Assembly: GCA_963556145.1 (NCBI GenBank)
Contig: OY744468.1
Location: forward strand, 2,480,001 to 2,544,000
Length of the DNA stretch: 64,000 nt
DNA from: Hygrocybe punicea
Taxonomy: Eukaryota > Basidiomycota > Agaricomycetes > Agaricales > Hygrophoraceae
Reading direction: 5' to 3'
Under the pieces are notes generated by a model. It was not told the DNA's origin, made no database searches, and saw nothing but the letters and a program-made list of their open reading frames with translations. The first letter of the stretch is position 1. Every line of letters starts with the position of its first letter. A program made the translations under genes and the position numbers. This document shows, piece after piece, positions 56,035 to 64,000 of the stretch.

Positions 56035-56194
56035 TGGAGAGGTACCGAGGTACCTCTCCGGGGGCTCATGCAGGACTCGAGAGGTAAGACGGGATGGATA
56101 GGATGGATGATGGACTGACTACTACATCGGGAAGGCTACTAACTAGGTCAACCGTGGGACCCTGGTCACGTGACTGGCAGGTCCCACTACTCCA
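56035..56194 (+). repeat. Left 160-bp LTR of the TRIM-like element
   Basis: TGGAGAGGTACC...CTACTCCA. It differs from the right copy at CATGC/CACGC, GACGGG/GACAGG and GGGACCC/GGGAGCC. Confidence 0.85.
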
Positions 56195-57977
56195 AGTGCC
56201 CCTTTTCCTCATGGCGACGCCCTCGTCGCCAACTGCTACAGAAAAGAACACAAAACAAACAAAACAGACCAAAAAACTCTCAAGCCACAACTCCCAGTCC
56301 CTCAGAATGCCTCGAATCAAGGCCGGGGCCTTATATTGTGAAGCGGGAAGTCGTCCTCGTGCAGGGGGCAGTAGATGACCAGACTATACAAGACTCTCCT
56401 CAAACTCAATACTCTTCGAATGCCTCCCTCGCAAGGGTTCGGGCTCAACGCAGTTTTGAGAGGGGGGTTGTAAGCATCAACAACAAGTATGACCATTCCT
56501 TGGCATTAGACTTTCTACCTGAGAAAGGATGCTGACCTGAGAAGTAGTACGCTTTCAAGTCTGCTACGAGTTTCAATGCTATTCAGGCCAAAGATCCCTC
56601 GAATCGTCCTAGCAAGTACTTAGCGCAGTGTGAAGGTTCAGGTGGTCCAAAATATAACTGTATTGGCGGAGATCGGGTAAACGGGTGCGTGAACGTAGTG
56701 TAGTGACGGCTTGTAGGTAGACTGTGATTGACATCCAGTATGGGGGGAACGGGGGATGAGGCTATAATAAAAGCTATAATACTGACGGGGCATAGGGTTG
56801 TACTTAACAAGGCATAGTATCCCGACGCGGAGGGGGTTGGCGTATCACGCGAAGAGATCGGGGTGGCTCGTCCAGGTCGAGAACGATGCCGCAGGGAGCT
56901 GAACGAGGGTTCGCGGGGCCAGGTATGGTGTTAGGAACTGGCTGGGGGTGGTGACGTGGCGAGACGCGGTGGGGGTCTGGGAACGGCGGGGACGGTCCAT
57001 TCGCGGTATTGGAGTGAGGTGGGGTGCTCCGGGATGGTGAGTGGGTGTGCCGCGGGCTTCGTGATTCGGTCTGGGGCTGGGTATGTTGGTAGAATGGGGC
57101 CGCGTGATGGTGATGTGGCGCGTGGCCCGGGTGTCTGAAAACGACGGCGGGGGCTCAGTTGGCGCAATGGAGGTGAACGGGGGGTCCTGGCCAGTGGAAC
57201 GAGGGCACGGGTGGTCGAATGGGTCCGTGTGGGGCTGGGGTACATGAGTCCAACAGGTGGGCGCGACGGATCCGTGGTGTGGCCAAAAACGGCGGTGGGG
57301 GCTCGTTCGGGGCGTTAACGATACGCAGGGTGTTCTGGGGGGTGGGCCGCGAGTTTGGTGAGTTGGTCTGGGCCGGTTGTGCTGGCAGAACGGGGCCACG
57401 CGATGGTGACTTGGCGCGTGGCTCGGGTGTCCGAAAACGACGGTGGGGGTTCGTTTGGCACAATGGAGGGGAACGGGGGGGTCCTGGCTGGTGGAACGAG
57501 CGTGCGGGGAGTCGAATGGGTCCGTGTAGGGGTGGGGGTGACGAGAAACGGGGGGTCTAACAATGGTGATGTGGCAGATCCATGGGGCGACCAAAAGGTG
57601 CGGGGCGGTTCGTTTGAGACGACGAGGCGCGACGGGGGGTTCTGGCAGATGAGCCGAGGGTGCGGGGAGTCGAACGCGTGCATTTTGGGTCCGGGGTGCA
57701 TGAAAAAAAACGGGGTCCGCGAGGCGGCGATGCGATTTTCGTTGGGTTGTCCAAAACTCGCAGTAGCGGGCTATGTGGGATCCTGATGGGGGATGCGGGG
57801 CTCCGGAACGTCGAACGAAGTTGCGGGGGGTCGTGTGGACATAGCTGGGTCTAGGGAAAGTGAAAATTCGGGGGGTGGTGAGGCCGGAAAAAGTTGTCTC
57901 GCGAGAAAAAATGTAAGAAGTGGGAAAACCATGAGAAAAAGAGATGCGTGGGTTGAAGAACACTCTCATCACCACGT

Positions 57978-58137
57978 TGGAGAGGTACCGAGGTACCTCT
58001 CCGGGGGCTCACGCAGGACTCGAGAGGTAAGACAGGATGGATAGGATGGATGATGGACTGACTACTACATCGGGAAGGCTACTAACTAGGTCAACCGTGG
58101 GAGCCTGGTCACGTGACTGGCAGGTCCCACTACTCCA
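57978..58137 (+). repeat. Right 160-bp LTR of the TRIM-like element
   Basis: Direct copy of 56035-56194 with three differences. It is followed by the CCGC duplication and the resumed element C sequence. Confidence 0.85.
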
Positions 58138-58219
58138 CCGCGGAAACCGTACCCGCTCCGATGACGGGTACAACCCATACCCGTTATCTGCGGGTACCCG
58201 CCGTGTTCCATCCTAACTA

Positions 58220-58375
58220 CCTCATGAACAACGGGGACGCGTCAATTGACGCGCTCCGTCTGTTTTCGCGAGGTTGGGTTGGGGCCAGGGACTTTCCATG
58301 GGCATCCCCGCGTGTTAACTACCTTGCGAACAACGGGAGCACGTCAATTGACACGGCCGGAGCGTGTTCGCGAGG
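58220..58375. repeat. Two tandem TCAATTGA-centred palindromes in element C
   Basis: Copy 1 (58220-58273) has arms CCTCATGAA and TTCGCGAGG with core CGCGTCAATTGACGCG. Copy 2 (58322-58375) has arms CCTTGCGAA and TTCGCGAGG with core CGTCAATTGACA. Both are preceded by TAACTACCT. They are 102 bp apart and match the palindromes of hAT-like copies A and B in arms, core and spacing (54 versus 52 bp). Confidence 0.8.
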
Positions 58376-60202
58376 TGAAACTGTTGTTGCTGTGTCCGTC
58401 TTCGTCCTCGCCTCGTCCATTCCCCTCGTTAGCCGACCTCGTTGGGACTGGATTGGGGGGACGTACCTGGGCCGGTAGGTGGGCGCACCACCCTCCCGGC
58501 TTTCCTTTCTATCGTTGTCGTCACCGTCGCGACGTTGGTGGTTCGTTTTTGGCGTGCGGGGTTGTCGTGGTTGTCGTTGTCGTTGTCGTTCATGGGTTTT
58601 CTTGTTGTTGTTGTTGTTGTGTTTGCGCTTGTCACGGTTGTGGTAGCAAATATCACGTGAACTTAGCAAAAGTAAAGAAATTAATGTGAAAATAAAGTAA
58701 ATAACAAAGAAAAAACCTACCTGGGGCTTGGGTTGACAGACCCGTGAAAACCCGTCACCCGCGGATAACGGGTACGGTTTTGACAAGGTGTGCAAACCGA
58801 AACACCGTACCCGAACCTGAATTACCCGTTTTGGAATAACCGCGGGTAAACCCGTACCCGTGCTGTGCCCTACCAATGGGGCACAACTCCACCAATCGGT
58901 GTCTAATTGCCCCATGCTCGTCAACACGGCCATGTTGATTGTGCTTTGCATTGTCTGCAAGGGCAGCAAGAACCTGGGGAGTGGCAGGTGGGGGGGGGGG
59001 GGCCACTGATATCAGCAACAACCCCACTCGAGAGGAAGGCTGGCCACTTACTGGCACTTTGTAACCCAGGTGGACGTCATCCATGGGAATCTCCGACATG
59101 AACAGGTCAGACCATTTGAGCATGCGAATGCTCTCCCCCTGGAATGTAGTTGTGGCAGAAAGCAGAAGCATTGCACGGTCACGGATGCCGACTAGGACCT
59201 GATGTGGACCTGAAAACTGTGTGAGACACCAGAGAGAGCAGCGCTTGAGCTCCTCGGAGGTATACGCATCTGTAATAGAAATAAATAATTGAGATAAGAG
59301 CTAAGCCGAGAACAAGGAAGGTAGAATCAACCTACCCGAAGAGCTCCCAGCAGCCTTCAGTGCCTGTGATTGCTCGATCCGTCTCGGCTCATTATGCTTT
59401 GAACAGGCCTCCAGGGTGTGGATACAGTTGTCGTTACGGAGTGAGGCCTGTGCCTCCGGGATGTGTGTGTAGAGGTGGTGATGCTGGAAGCGCCAGTATT
59501 CAAGGGCTGAGATCGTCTGCGCAACATGGGACTTGCCGACCGAGGATCCCGCAATCATCTCGGAGCTGCCACGCTTTCGCTGGCAGGAGCCCCCCATCAG
59601 CATATATGATTTGGGGGACAAGGACATGGTACGCACCTTTTCATGGCCTATCTCATGCTCCAGGAACATCACAGCCTTCACTGGTGTAACTGGGAAGGCT
59701 GGTATCAGCGTGGGCTGGCCACAGCCAGAGCCCTGAGTGAGCTGGTACTGGTACTGGCTCCACCACTTCTCGTAGTTCTTGAGGTGACATTGGTACATCT
59801 TCGAGGTCTGCTTGTCAGCCTGGACAAGCCTTGCCTGGTTTTGCCGGACCACGTGGGACTCCACCTCCAGTTGGACGAGAGCAGCCTGCATCCCAGCAGA
59901 AACAGTCGAGGGGTGTCCTGGGTGCATGCCGAAAGGCTCGAGAGGGGTTCGGCCCTCATTGACACATTCTGCAGCCTCACCAGGATGGGGAGGGGCCACG
60001 ATGGAGGGCTCTGGGGAGGTTCGGCCCCCGCTGGCAGCCTCTGCTGCCCCTCCTGGAGAAAAATAAATACATCGCGACATGGGGGTGCTGTCGGCACCAC
60101 CCTCGCATTGGGAGGCAAGGCGACGGCGCTTGCTGATGGGGGCGACATCGGACTCGGACATGGTGACACGTGTTAGGGTGCTGGACGAGGAGGGGGCGTG
60201 CA

Positions 60203-60460
60203 GCATGCATCAGCCCAAGAAAAAAAAAAAAAAAGGAAAGTGAAAAAAACTCACGTTGAGAAGGGAGCGCTGGAGTGCTCTGGATGGTTTTGAAGGTGGC
60301 CAAGCATGGAGGGCCTTGGGGCGAGGCACAGGCATGCATCAGCCCAAGAAACAACAAGACAAAAACAAAACAAAAAAAAACTCACGTCGATGACGGAACG
60401 CCGAAGCGCTCTGTACAGTTTTGAATGTTTCCAAGGACGGAGGGGCTTGGGGCATCGCTC
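60203..60460 (+). repeat. Tandem duplication of about 129 bp upstream of the Crypton gene
   Basis: GCATGCATCAGCCCAAGAAA starts at 60203 and again at 60332. Both copies continue through AACTCACGT, a GCGCT(C)TG core, TTTTGAA and GGAGGGCCTTGGGGC-like sequence, with clear divergence. It lies in the 5' leader region of the Crypton gene. Confidence 0.65.
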
Positions 60461-60664
60461 GCGGCCACACACGAGCTCAGGTGATGCGATGTGAGGGAGG
60501 GGAGGGGAAGAAGGGCTGGGAGGGTAAGGAACATGAGCGGGGGAAAAGGAGAGGAGGGGAGCGAGGGAGAGAGGACTCGAGACTCACCAGAAAACCTAGC
60601 CTAGCTTGAGATTAAAGGCACAGAGTGTGCTGGCGATGTGATAGCGTGAAGAGGGGAGGAGGGG
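60461..60664. other. Purine-rich upstream region of the Crypton
   Basis: GA/GGGA-rich sequence with no gene. It is interrupted at 60665 by a hAT-like element, and similar purine-rich sequence continues at 61882, consistent with one original region. Confidence 0.5.
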
Positions 60665-61273
60665 TAGTGTTGCCGTAGTTCGGTTCCGAACCTAGCTGAA
60701 CCCGGTTCAAACCCCGAACCGAACCCAGGGTTCAGTCTAAGTTCAGCCAAATGCTGAACCGGACCACAGGTTCGGTTCAGGGTTTCGAGGCCGGCCGGAT
60801 TTCCTGAACGGCTCCAAACCGCGTCCAAACCGTGAACGCGGATATTTTTAAGGTATTTATTTCATTTGTTTTTCGTATTTCTTTACTTACTTTTTCGTGT
60901 TAAACGGTATCATGTGACCATTACACGAAGGTTTCTTCACCAACAACAACAACGCAAGGCCAATGAACGCGACACAATGTCGCGTTCATGGACACAGGTA
61001 AGTTTTACCATTTATCTTAACTTTACTAATATTATCTGTTACAGGAAACTCAACCGCGACCACATCGCGAGCACACCACCGCGGCACAAAATGGATCCCA
61101 ACGCCAACGCGATGCCAACGGACACGGGACAGCCGCAACACCACCACCACCACCACCACCACCACCACCACCAGTGGCAGCGGCAACTGCAACGGCAATG
61201 GCAATGGCAACCAGGCAACGACGACGGCAACAGCCAGCAGCAGCGCCGGCAGCAACGGCAGCAGCAGCAGTGA

Positions 61274-61305
<32 letters not shown>

Positions 61306-61873
61306 GCAACGCCGGCAGCAGCAATGCCGGCAACAGCAGCAGCAGCAGCTGCTGCATCAAGCCATCCAACGCGGGACAGCGGCAACACCAGCGGCGGCAA
61401 CAACAACGGCAACGACAACCACGACGGCCAGCAGCAGCAGCAGCAATGCCGGCAGCAGCAGCAACAGCGGCAGCAGCAACGGCAACAGCAGCAGCGACAG
61501 CAGCAACGGCAACGGCCACAACAGCAGCAGCAGTGGCAGCAGCAGCAGCACCGGCAGCGGCAGCAACAGCAGCAGTGGCAGCAGCAGCAGCAGCAGCAGC
61601 GCCGGACGGCTCCCCCGCAGCCCATCTACCTCGTGAAGTGCAGCGCCGTATCAATTGATACGTGCCTGCCATTCGCGAGGAGAACAGAGCTCACGGGGTG
61701 AGCCCACCTCGGTCCGGGGTTCAGACGCGGTCTGAACCCAGACCGAACGCGGACAGACGGTTCGATGCCGTCTGGGTCCAGGTTTGGCCATGCGCCAAAC
61801 CGGACCCCAAGTTCAGTTCGCGGTTCCGCCAAAAAGGGTCGGAACCGGACCGAACTGAACTTCGGCAACACTA
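60665..61873 (+). mobile_element. hAT-like non-autonomous element, copy B (1,209 bp)
   Basis: Same family as 39735-40809. It has TAGTGTTGCCG...CGGCAACACTA ends, a perfect 8-bp target duplication AGGAGGGG (60657-60664 and 61874-61881), GGTTC/GAACC-rich subterminal regions, a 27-bp palindrome (60963-60989), a matching intron (gtaagt...ttacag, about 60998-61045) and a CAC/CAG triplet-repeat core (61135-61610), then the 52-bp TCAATTGA palindrome (61629-61680). The Gln/His frame shared with copy A (PNANAMP.D.GQ.QHHHH) is broken by a TGA at 61271-61273. No transposase is encoded. Confidence 0.88.
61629..61680. repeat. 52-bp palindrome centred on TCAATTGA in copy B
   Basis: Identical in sequence and placement to the palindrome of copy A, 219 bp from the right end of the element in both. 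Confidence 0.85.
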
Positions 61874-62624
61874 AGGAGGGGGGTGCCGATATTGAGCTTG
61901 CCTGTCCAGAAGGAGGAGGCGAGGGGGAGGCGAATGGGGGAGATATTACGAGGACTTGTAAGCTAACAGGAGGGAGGGGAGCAAGCCTGGGCGGCGGTGG
62001 CGGCGCTCACGACGCAAATGAGGTGGTGATGGTGATGGGGGAGAGAGAAGAGGGCCTTGGCCGAAAAGGAAACGCTAGTGGAGATCAGGATCGCGCGATC
62101 ATGGCCAAACAAAGCCCGATTCGGCAACCCACCTGGCAATGGCCGTGTATTGGGGTGGTGACACTTCTTTGCTTATGTGGGGGTCACCATCGAGGTGCCC
62201 AGGCCCAGGCGGTACCCCAGGGTATACCTTATGTACCAGGACGTGCGGCAATCACCTTGATGTGCGGCAATCACCTTCAAGTCATGCAAGCTGCCCCTGA
62301 AGGCCTGAAGTTGCAATTCCAGCTTGTAGTGGTGCGAATGGAAAGGTCATTGAGGCTTGAGCGTTGAGCGCGAGGTGTGACCCTCTCCACGCCTCCAAGG
62401 TAATTCTGGGCAACTTGCCATTGATATTGTGTATACGCCGAACGAATGTTCGTTTTCCATACGAGCGCGTCTTGTTTCGACATCATGTTCCACTCATCGT
62501 CCAGCAATGCATTCCTCCACAAGTAAGACCGCCTCCTATCTGTCGAAAGGTATGGTCCGATAGCCTATAGATCCTGGTCCCGGTTCTGGCTCAATTCAAG
62601 CACCCCTCTGTTTTATCCCGCATA
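61874..62624. other. Intergenic, promoter side of the AAA-ATPase-like gene
   Basis: Purine-rich at first, then mixed sequence. ORFs at 61765-62367 (plus) and 62277-62522 (minus) overlap. The plus frame starts inside the hAT-like element and is not credible. The minus frame has no recognised domain. Confidence 0.4.
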
Positions 62625-64000
62625 ATGTCGCCCATCAGAACCTTGCCCAATATCCACCTTTCTTATCGAACCACCCAGGCAATAGCCAGGTCCCTGTCCA
62701 GGCTGGCCACAAGTGTCAAAGGAATACTCAACCCCTCGTTCTCTCATTTGTATCGCCGTCCTATCACTTCAGGCCCAATATTCCCTCCCCACGCCGTACT
62801 TAGTCCTGGCTCCTCCAACTTTGCCCAGATGGCAGCTGCTGGCCATTTTGTGGACAAGAGTGCCGCCCTGGGTGACTTTCTCGCTACAGACAACCCTATC
62901 CATCTCCTCCTGCATCCACGTCGTTCGGGCAAGACAACCCTTTTACGCATGTTTCGGTGGGATATGCGATCATTTTAGTACCTTCACTCCTTGATAAAGC
63001 ATCGGCATCTGGTTTAGTGCTTTTTTCGATCTCACCGGGGATGCGCAAAAGAAGGAACTGTTTACCAAGAATGGTCTTGCTATCACTCACCACCCGAAAT
63101 TTGAGTTGGAATTTGGGCAATATCCTGTGTTGGATGTAGACTTCTCGGTGAGCAAGTTGCTTGCTCATGCCACCATTGACACTCATGAGGAGCATATCTG
63201 CCCCAAGAGCGTGATCGGTGAGACCATGGGTGAGCTCCTGCAGAATTATAAGGTCCATGTTATAGAAATAGCCAGGCAGCTAGAGGATTTGGGCCTTTTC
63301 AGCGATTGTCATAAGCTGCCAAAGAATCTGCAAACATTCCTCAGCGAACTTTTGGCCAACACGCTACCTGACCCGTGGTGGCCGCGCTCATTGTTCAAAT
63401 TGACGCAGGTGCTCCACACCCTCCACAAGAGGGGGGTGGTGCTTTTGATTGATGAGTACGATACGCCAACCTCGCATGCTGCGCAATACAACTATTTCCC
63501 TGATGTCTGTCCTTTTCGTGTCGAGTGATACAGTTATTCACGTTAATTACCAGGCCAACAAATTCTTCCAATCAGTTTTCTCGCCGCTGCTTAAGGTCAG
63601 GCTGTCCCATTAGCCAGAGCCATTCACCCACCAAGCTTGCATTACAGAATAATGACAACCTCCGAGGCGCCCTTGTCGTCAGTATCTTGCATGTCGCCAA
63701 AGCTGGTTGGCTATCTGGAGTGAATAACCTAGAGGTCAGTCATCCTTCCTGTGCCAATTTTTGCTATCTAGGCTTTTTCCAACAGGTCTTTCCCTTGGGC
63801 GAATCAAAGGCATATTCTACGGCCTGTATGTTCACCGAGGCGGAAACAAAGTTGGTCTATCACCGACAGAATGAGTTATCACAGAATGTGGGAGTATTTT
63901 ATGTGTTCATCTTGTAATAACTAATAGATGTCCCTTTTTTCCATAGGGTCTCCCCTTCACACTTGACAAGATTCAAGCATGGTACAATGGTTACCATACA
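62625..64000 (+). CDS. AAA-ATPase-like protein (PF09820-type P-loop family), 3' end outside window
   Basis: Starts MSPIRTLPNIHLSYRTT at 62625; the window ends before the stop. Exon 1 is 62625-62956, intron 62957-63017, exon 2 from 63018 to about 63507, and further short introns lie near 63508-63556, 63595-63646, 63736-63785 and 63888-63946. Blocks: a possible mitochondrial-type leader; GHFVDKSAALGDFL; the Walker-A-like loop LLLHPRRSGKTTLLRMF; FFDLTGDAQKKELF; YPVLDVDFS; VIGETMGELLQNY; the Walker B strand GVVLLIDEYDTP; FFQSVFSPLLK; GALVVSILHVAKAGWLSG; and LPFTLDKIQAWYNGY. These are the hallmarks of the AAA-ATPase-like family that often carries a C-terminal PD-(D/E)XK nuclease domain, which would lie beyond this window. 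The family is expanded in mushrooms and its function is unknown; the bacterial relatives are linked to mobile or defence functions. Confidence 0.85.

Larger units (their letters stand above)
56035..58137. mobile_element. TRIM-like miniature LTR element nested in element C (2,103 bp)
   Basis: Direct 160-bp repeats (56035-56194 and 57978-58137) start TGGAGAGGTACC and end CACTACTCCA, so they are TG...CA bounded. They differ at only three positions. A 4-bp duplication CCGC flanks the unit (56031-56034 and 58138-58141). The 1,783-bp interior codes for no retroviral-type protein. It is strongly G-rich on the plus strand, with an approximately 300-bp repeating unit (for example GAATGGGTCCGTGTGGGG at 57218 and GAATGGGTCCGTGTAGGG at 57516) that leaves long ORFs open on the minus strand. 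The LTR begins with a 24-bp hairpin (GGAGAGGTACC, GA, GGTACCTCTCC). Confidence 0.82.
55977..58872. mobile_element. hAT-like non-autonomous element C (2,896 bp, 789 bp without its nested insertion)
   Basis: Ends are TAAGGCACGGCACGGG... and ...CCCGTGCTGTGCCCTA. The perfect 8-bp duplication is CCAATGGG (55969-55976 and 58873-58880). It lies inside the Crypton coding sequence; taking it out with one duplication restores the frame (ELCPIGAIALLFF). Subterminal regions are dense with GGGTA/TACCC motifs. Near one end are two TCAATTGA palindromes (58220-58273 and 58322-58375), and further in a GTT/GTC triplet-rich stretch (58505-58625). In reverse orientation this is the same order as copies A and B (intron-like T-rich segment, triplet repeat, palindrome, end), though terminal sequences differ. 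No transposase is encoded. Confidence 0.82.
54143..60206 (-). pseudogene. CryptonF tyrosine-recombinase gene, broken by a nested insertion and a nonsense codon
   Basis: Transposition enzyme of a Crypton DNA element, read from about 60206 (or ATG 60161) to 54143. In order: an N-terminal disordered region; the core-binding helix YQCHLKNYEKWWSQYQ (about 59800); TTTFQGESIRMLKWSDLF with the first catalytic Arg (codon 59126-59124); AKHNQHGRVDEHGA; then a 2.9-kb insertion. Reading resumes in frame at 55968 with FFAHFNANSAPVPD. The HxxR box is VTHAGRFY (His codon 55682-55680, Arg codon 55673-55671). ESGSF is followed by an in-frame TGA (55583-55581), two codons before the catalytic Tyr of NVYDRALP (codon 55574-55572). 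The C-terminal protein (54844-54143) has a GCR1_C-like DNA-binding domain (ERVLKHQWEWVESGYLPYYRYQ..WTEWAEGLNG). This YR plus GCR1_C order is the CryptonF plan. The TGA fits a CGA to TGA change, so the copy is inactive. Confidence 0.85.

Noticed and set aside
56845..57975. 376-codon minus-strand frame inside the TRIM-like element
   Set aside because: Same kind of low-complexity, repeat-driven open frame; it lies wholly in the non-coding interior of the element.
61765..62367. 200-codon plus frame starting inside hAT-like copy B
   Set aside because: It begins in the element's subterminal repeats and crosses its end and target duplication into purine-rich DNA; there is no domain.
1..64000. tRNA or rRNA genes
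   Set aside because: GGTTCGAA-type strings (for example near 33946 in the LTR) lack the partner A-box and cloverleaf pairing. No rRNA sequence was recognised.

Overview
This window is nuclear DNA of a filamentous basidiomycete, most likely an Agaricomycete mushroom-former. Genes on both strands are cut by many very short introns (about 42-86 nt, GT...AG). The gene families fit: a small Cys-rich secreted family, D123, the glycerophosphodiester/phosphate permease group, the fungal AAA-ATPase-like family, and a CryptonF transposon with a GCR1-type DNA-binding domain. No operons, no rRNA and no convincing tRNA were seen. All coordinates are read by eye, so exon borders are models.

Layout. 1-6.5 kb: a small membrane protein, then an unrecognised conserved gene on the minus strand (6475 to 1852) split by a complete 3.03-kb Tc1/mariner element with perfect 104-bp inverted repeats. 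The element carries a transposase and a second, convergent gene. 6.9-31.5 kb is the gene-rich core: a secreted Cys-rich protein, two hypotheticals, an ABHD11-like hydrolase divergent from the enoyl-CoA reductase TSC13, more hypotheticals, an HNH-like protein, a type II membrane protein remnant, a GIT1/PHO84-like permease, a small conserved soluble protein, casein kinase I and a small mitochondrial protein. 31.7-43.5 kb is a transposon-dense block: an F-box/LRR gene broken in frame by a 5,975-bp non-coding LTR element with 901-bp LTRs, then a large fold-back structure carrying a hAT-like insertion, then a solo LTR. 45-52.5 kb is genic again: D123/CDC123, a large F-box protein divergent from it, a GPR1/FUN34/YaaH acetate permease and a cytochrome P450. 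54-62 kb is a second transposon block: a CryptonF gene with a nonsense codon just before its catalytic tyrosine, invaded by a hAT-like element that is itself invaded by a miniature LTR element, plus a second hAT-like copy upstream. The window ends inside an AAA-ATPase-like gene.

The most distinctive signals are: (1) a mariner element with a conserved-looking second gene encoding a SAM-like domain; (2) a set of short hAT-like elements with 8-bp target duplications whose ends differ but which share a 52-54-bp internal palindrome centred on TCAATTGA; (3) a three-level nest of Crypton, hAT-like element and miniature LTR element; and (4) three insertions whose removal, with one target-duplication copy, restores the host reading frame exactly, so the host genes were intact at those points when hit. 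The core genes do housekeeping jobs (very-long-chain fatty acid elongation, phosphate/glycerophosphodiester uptake, acetate uptake, kinase signalling, eIF2 assembly) and do not form an obvious pathway cluster.
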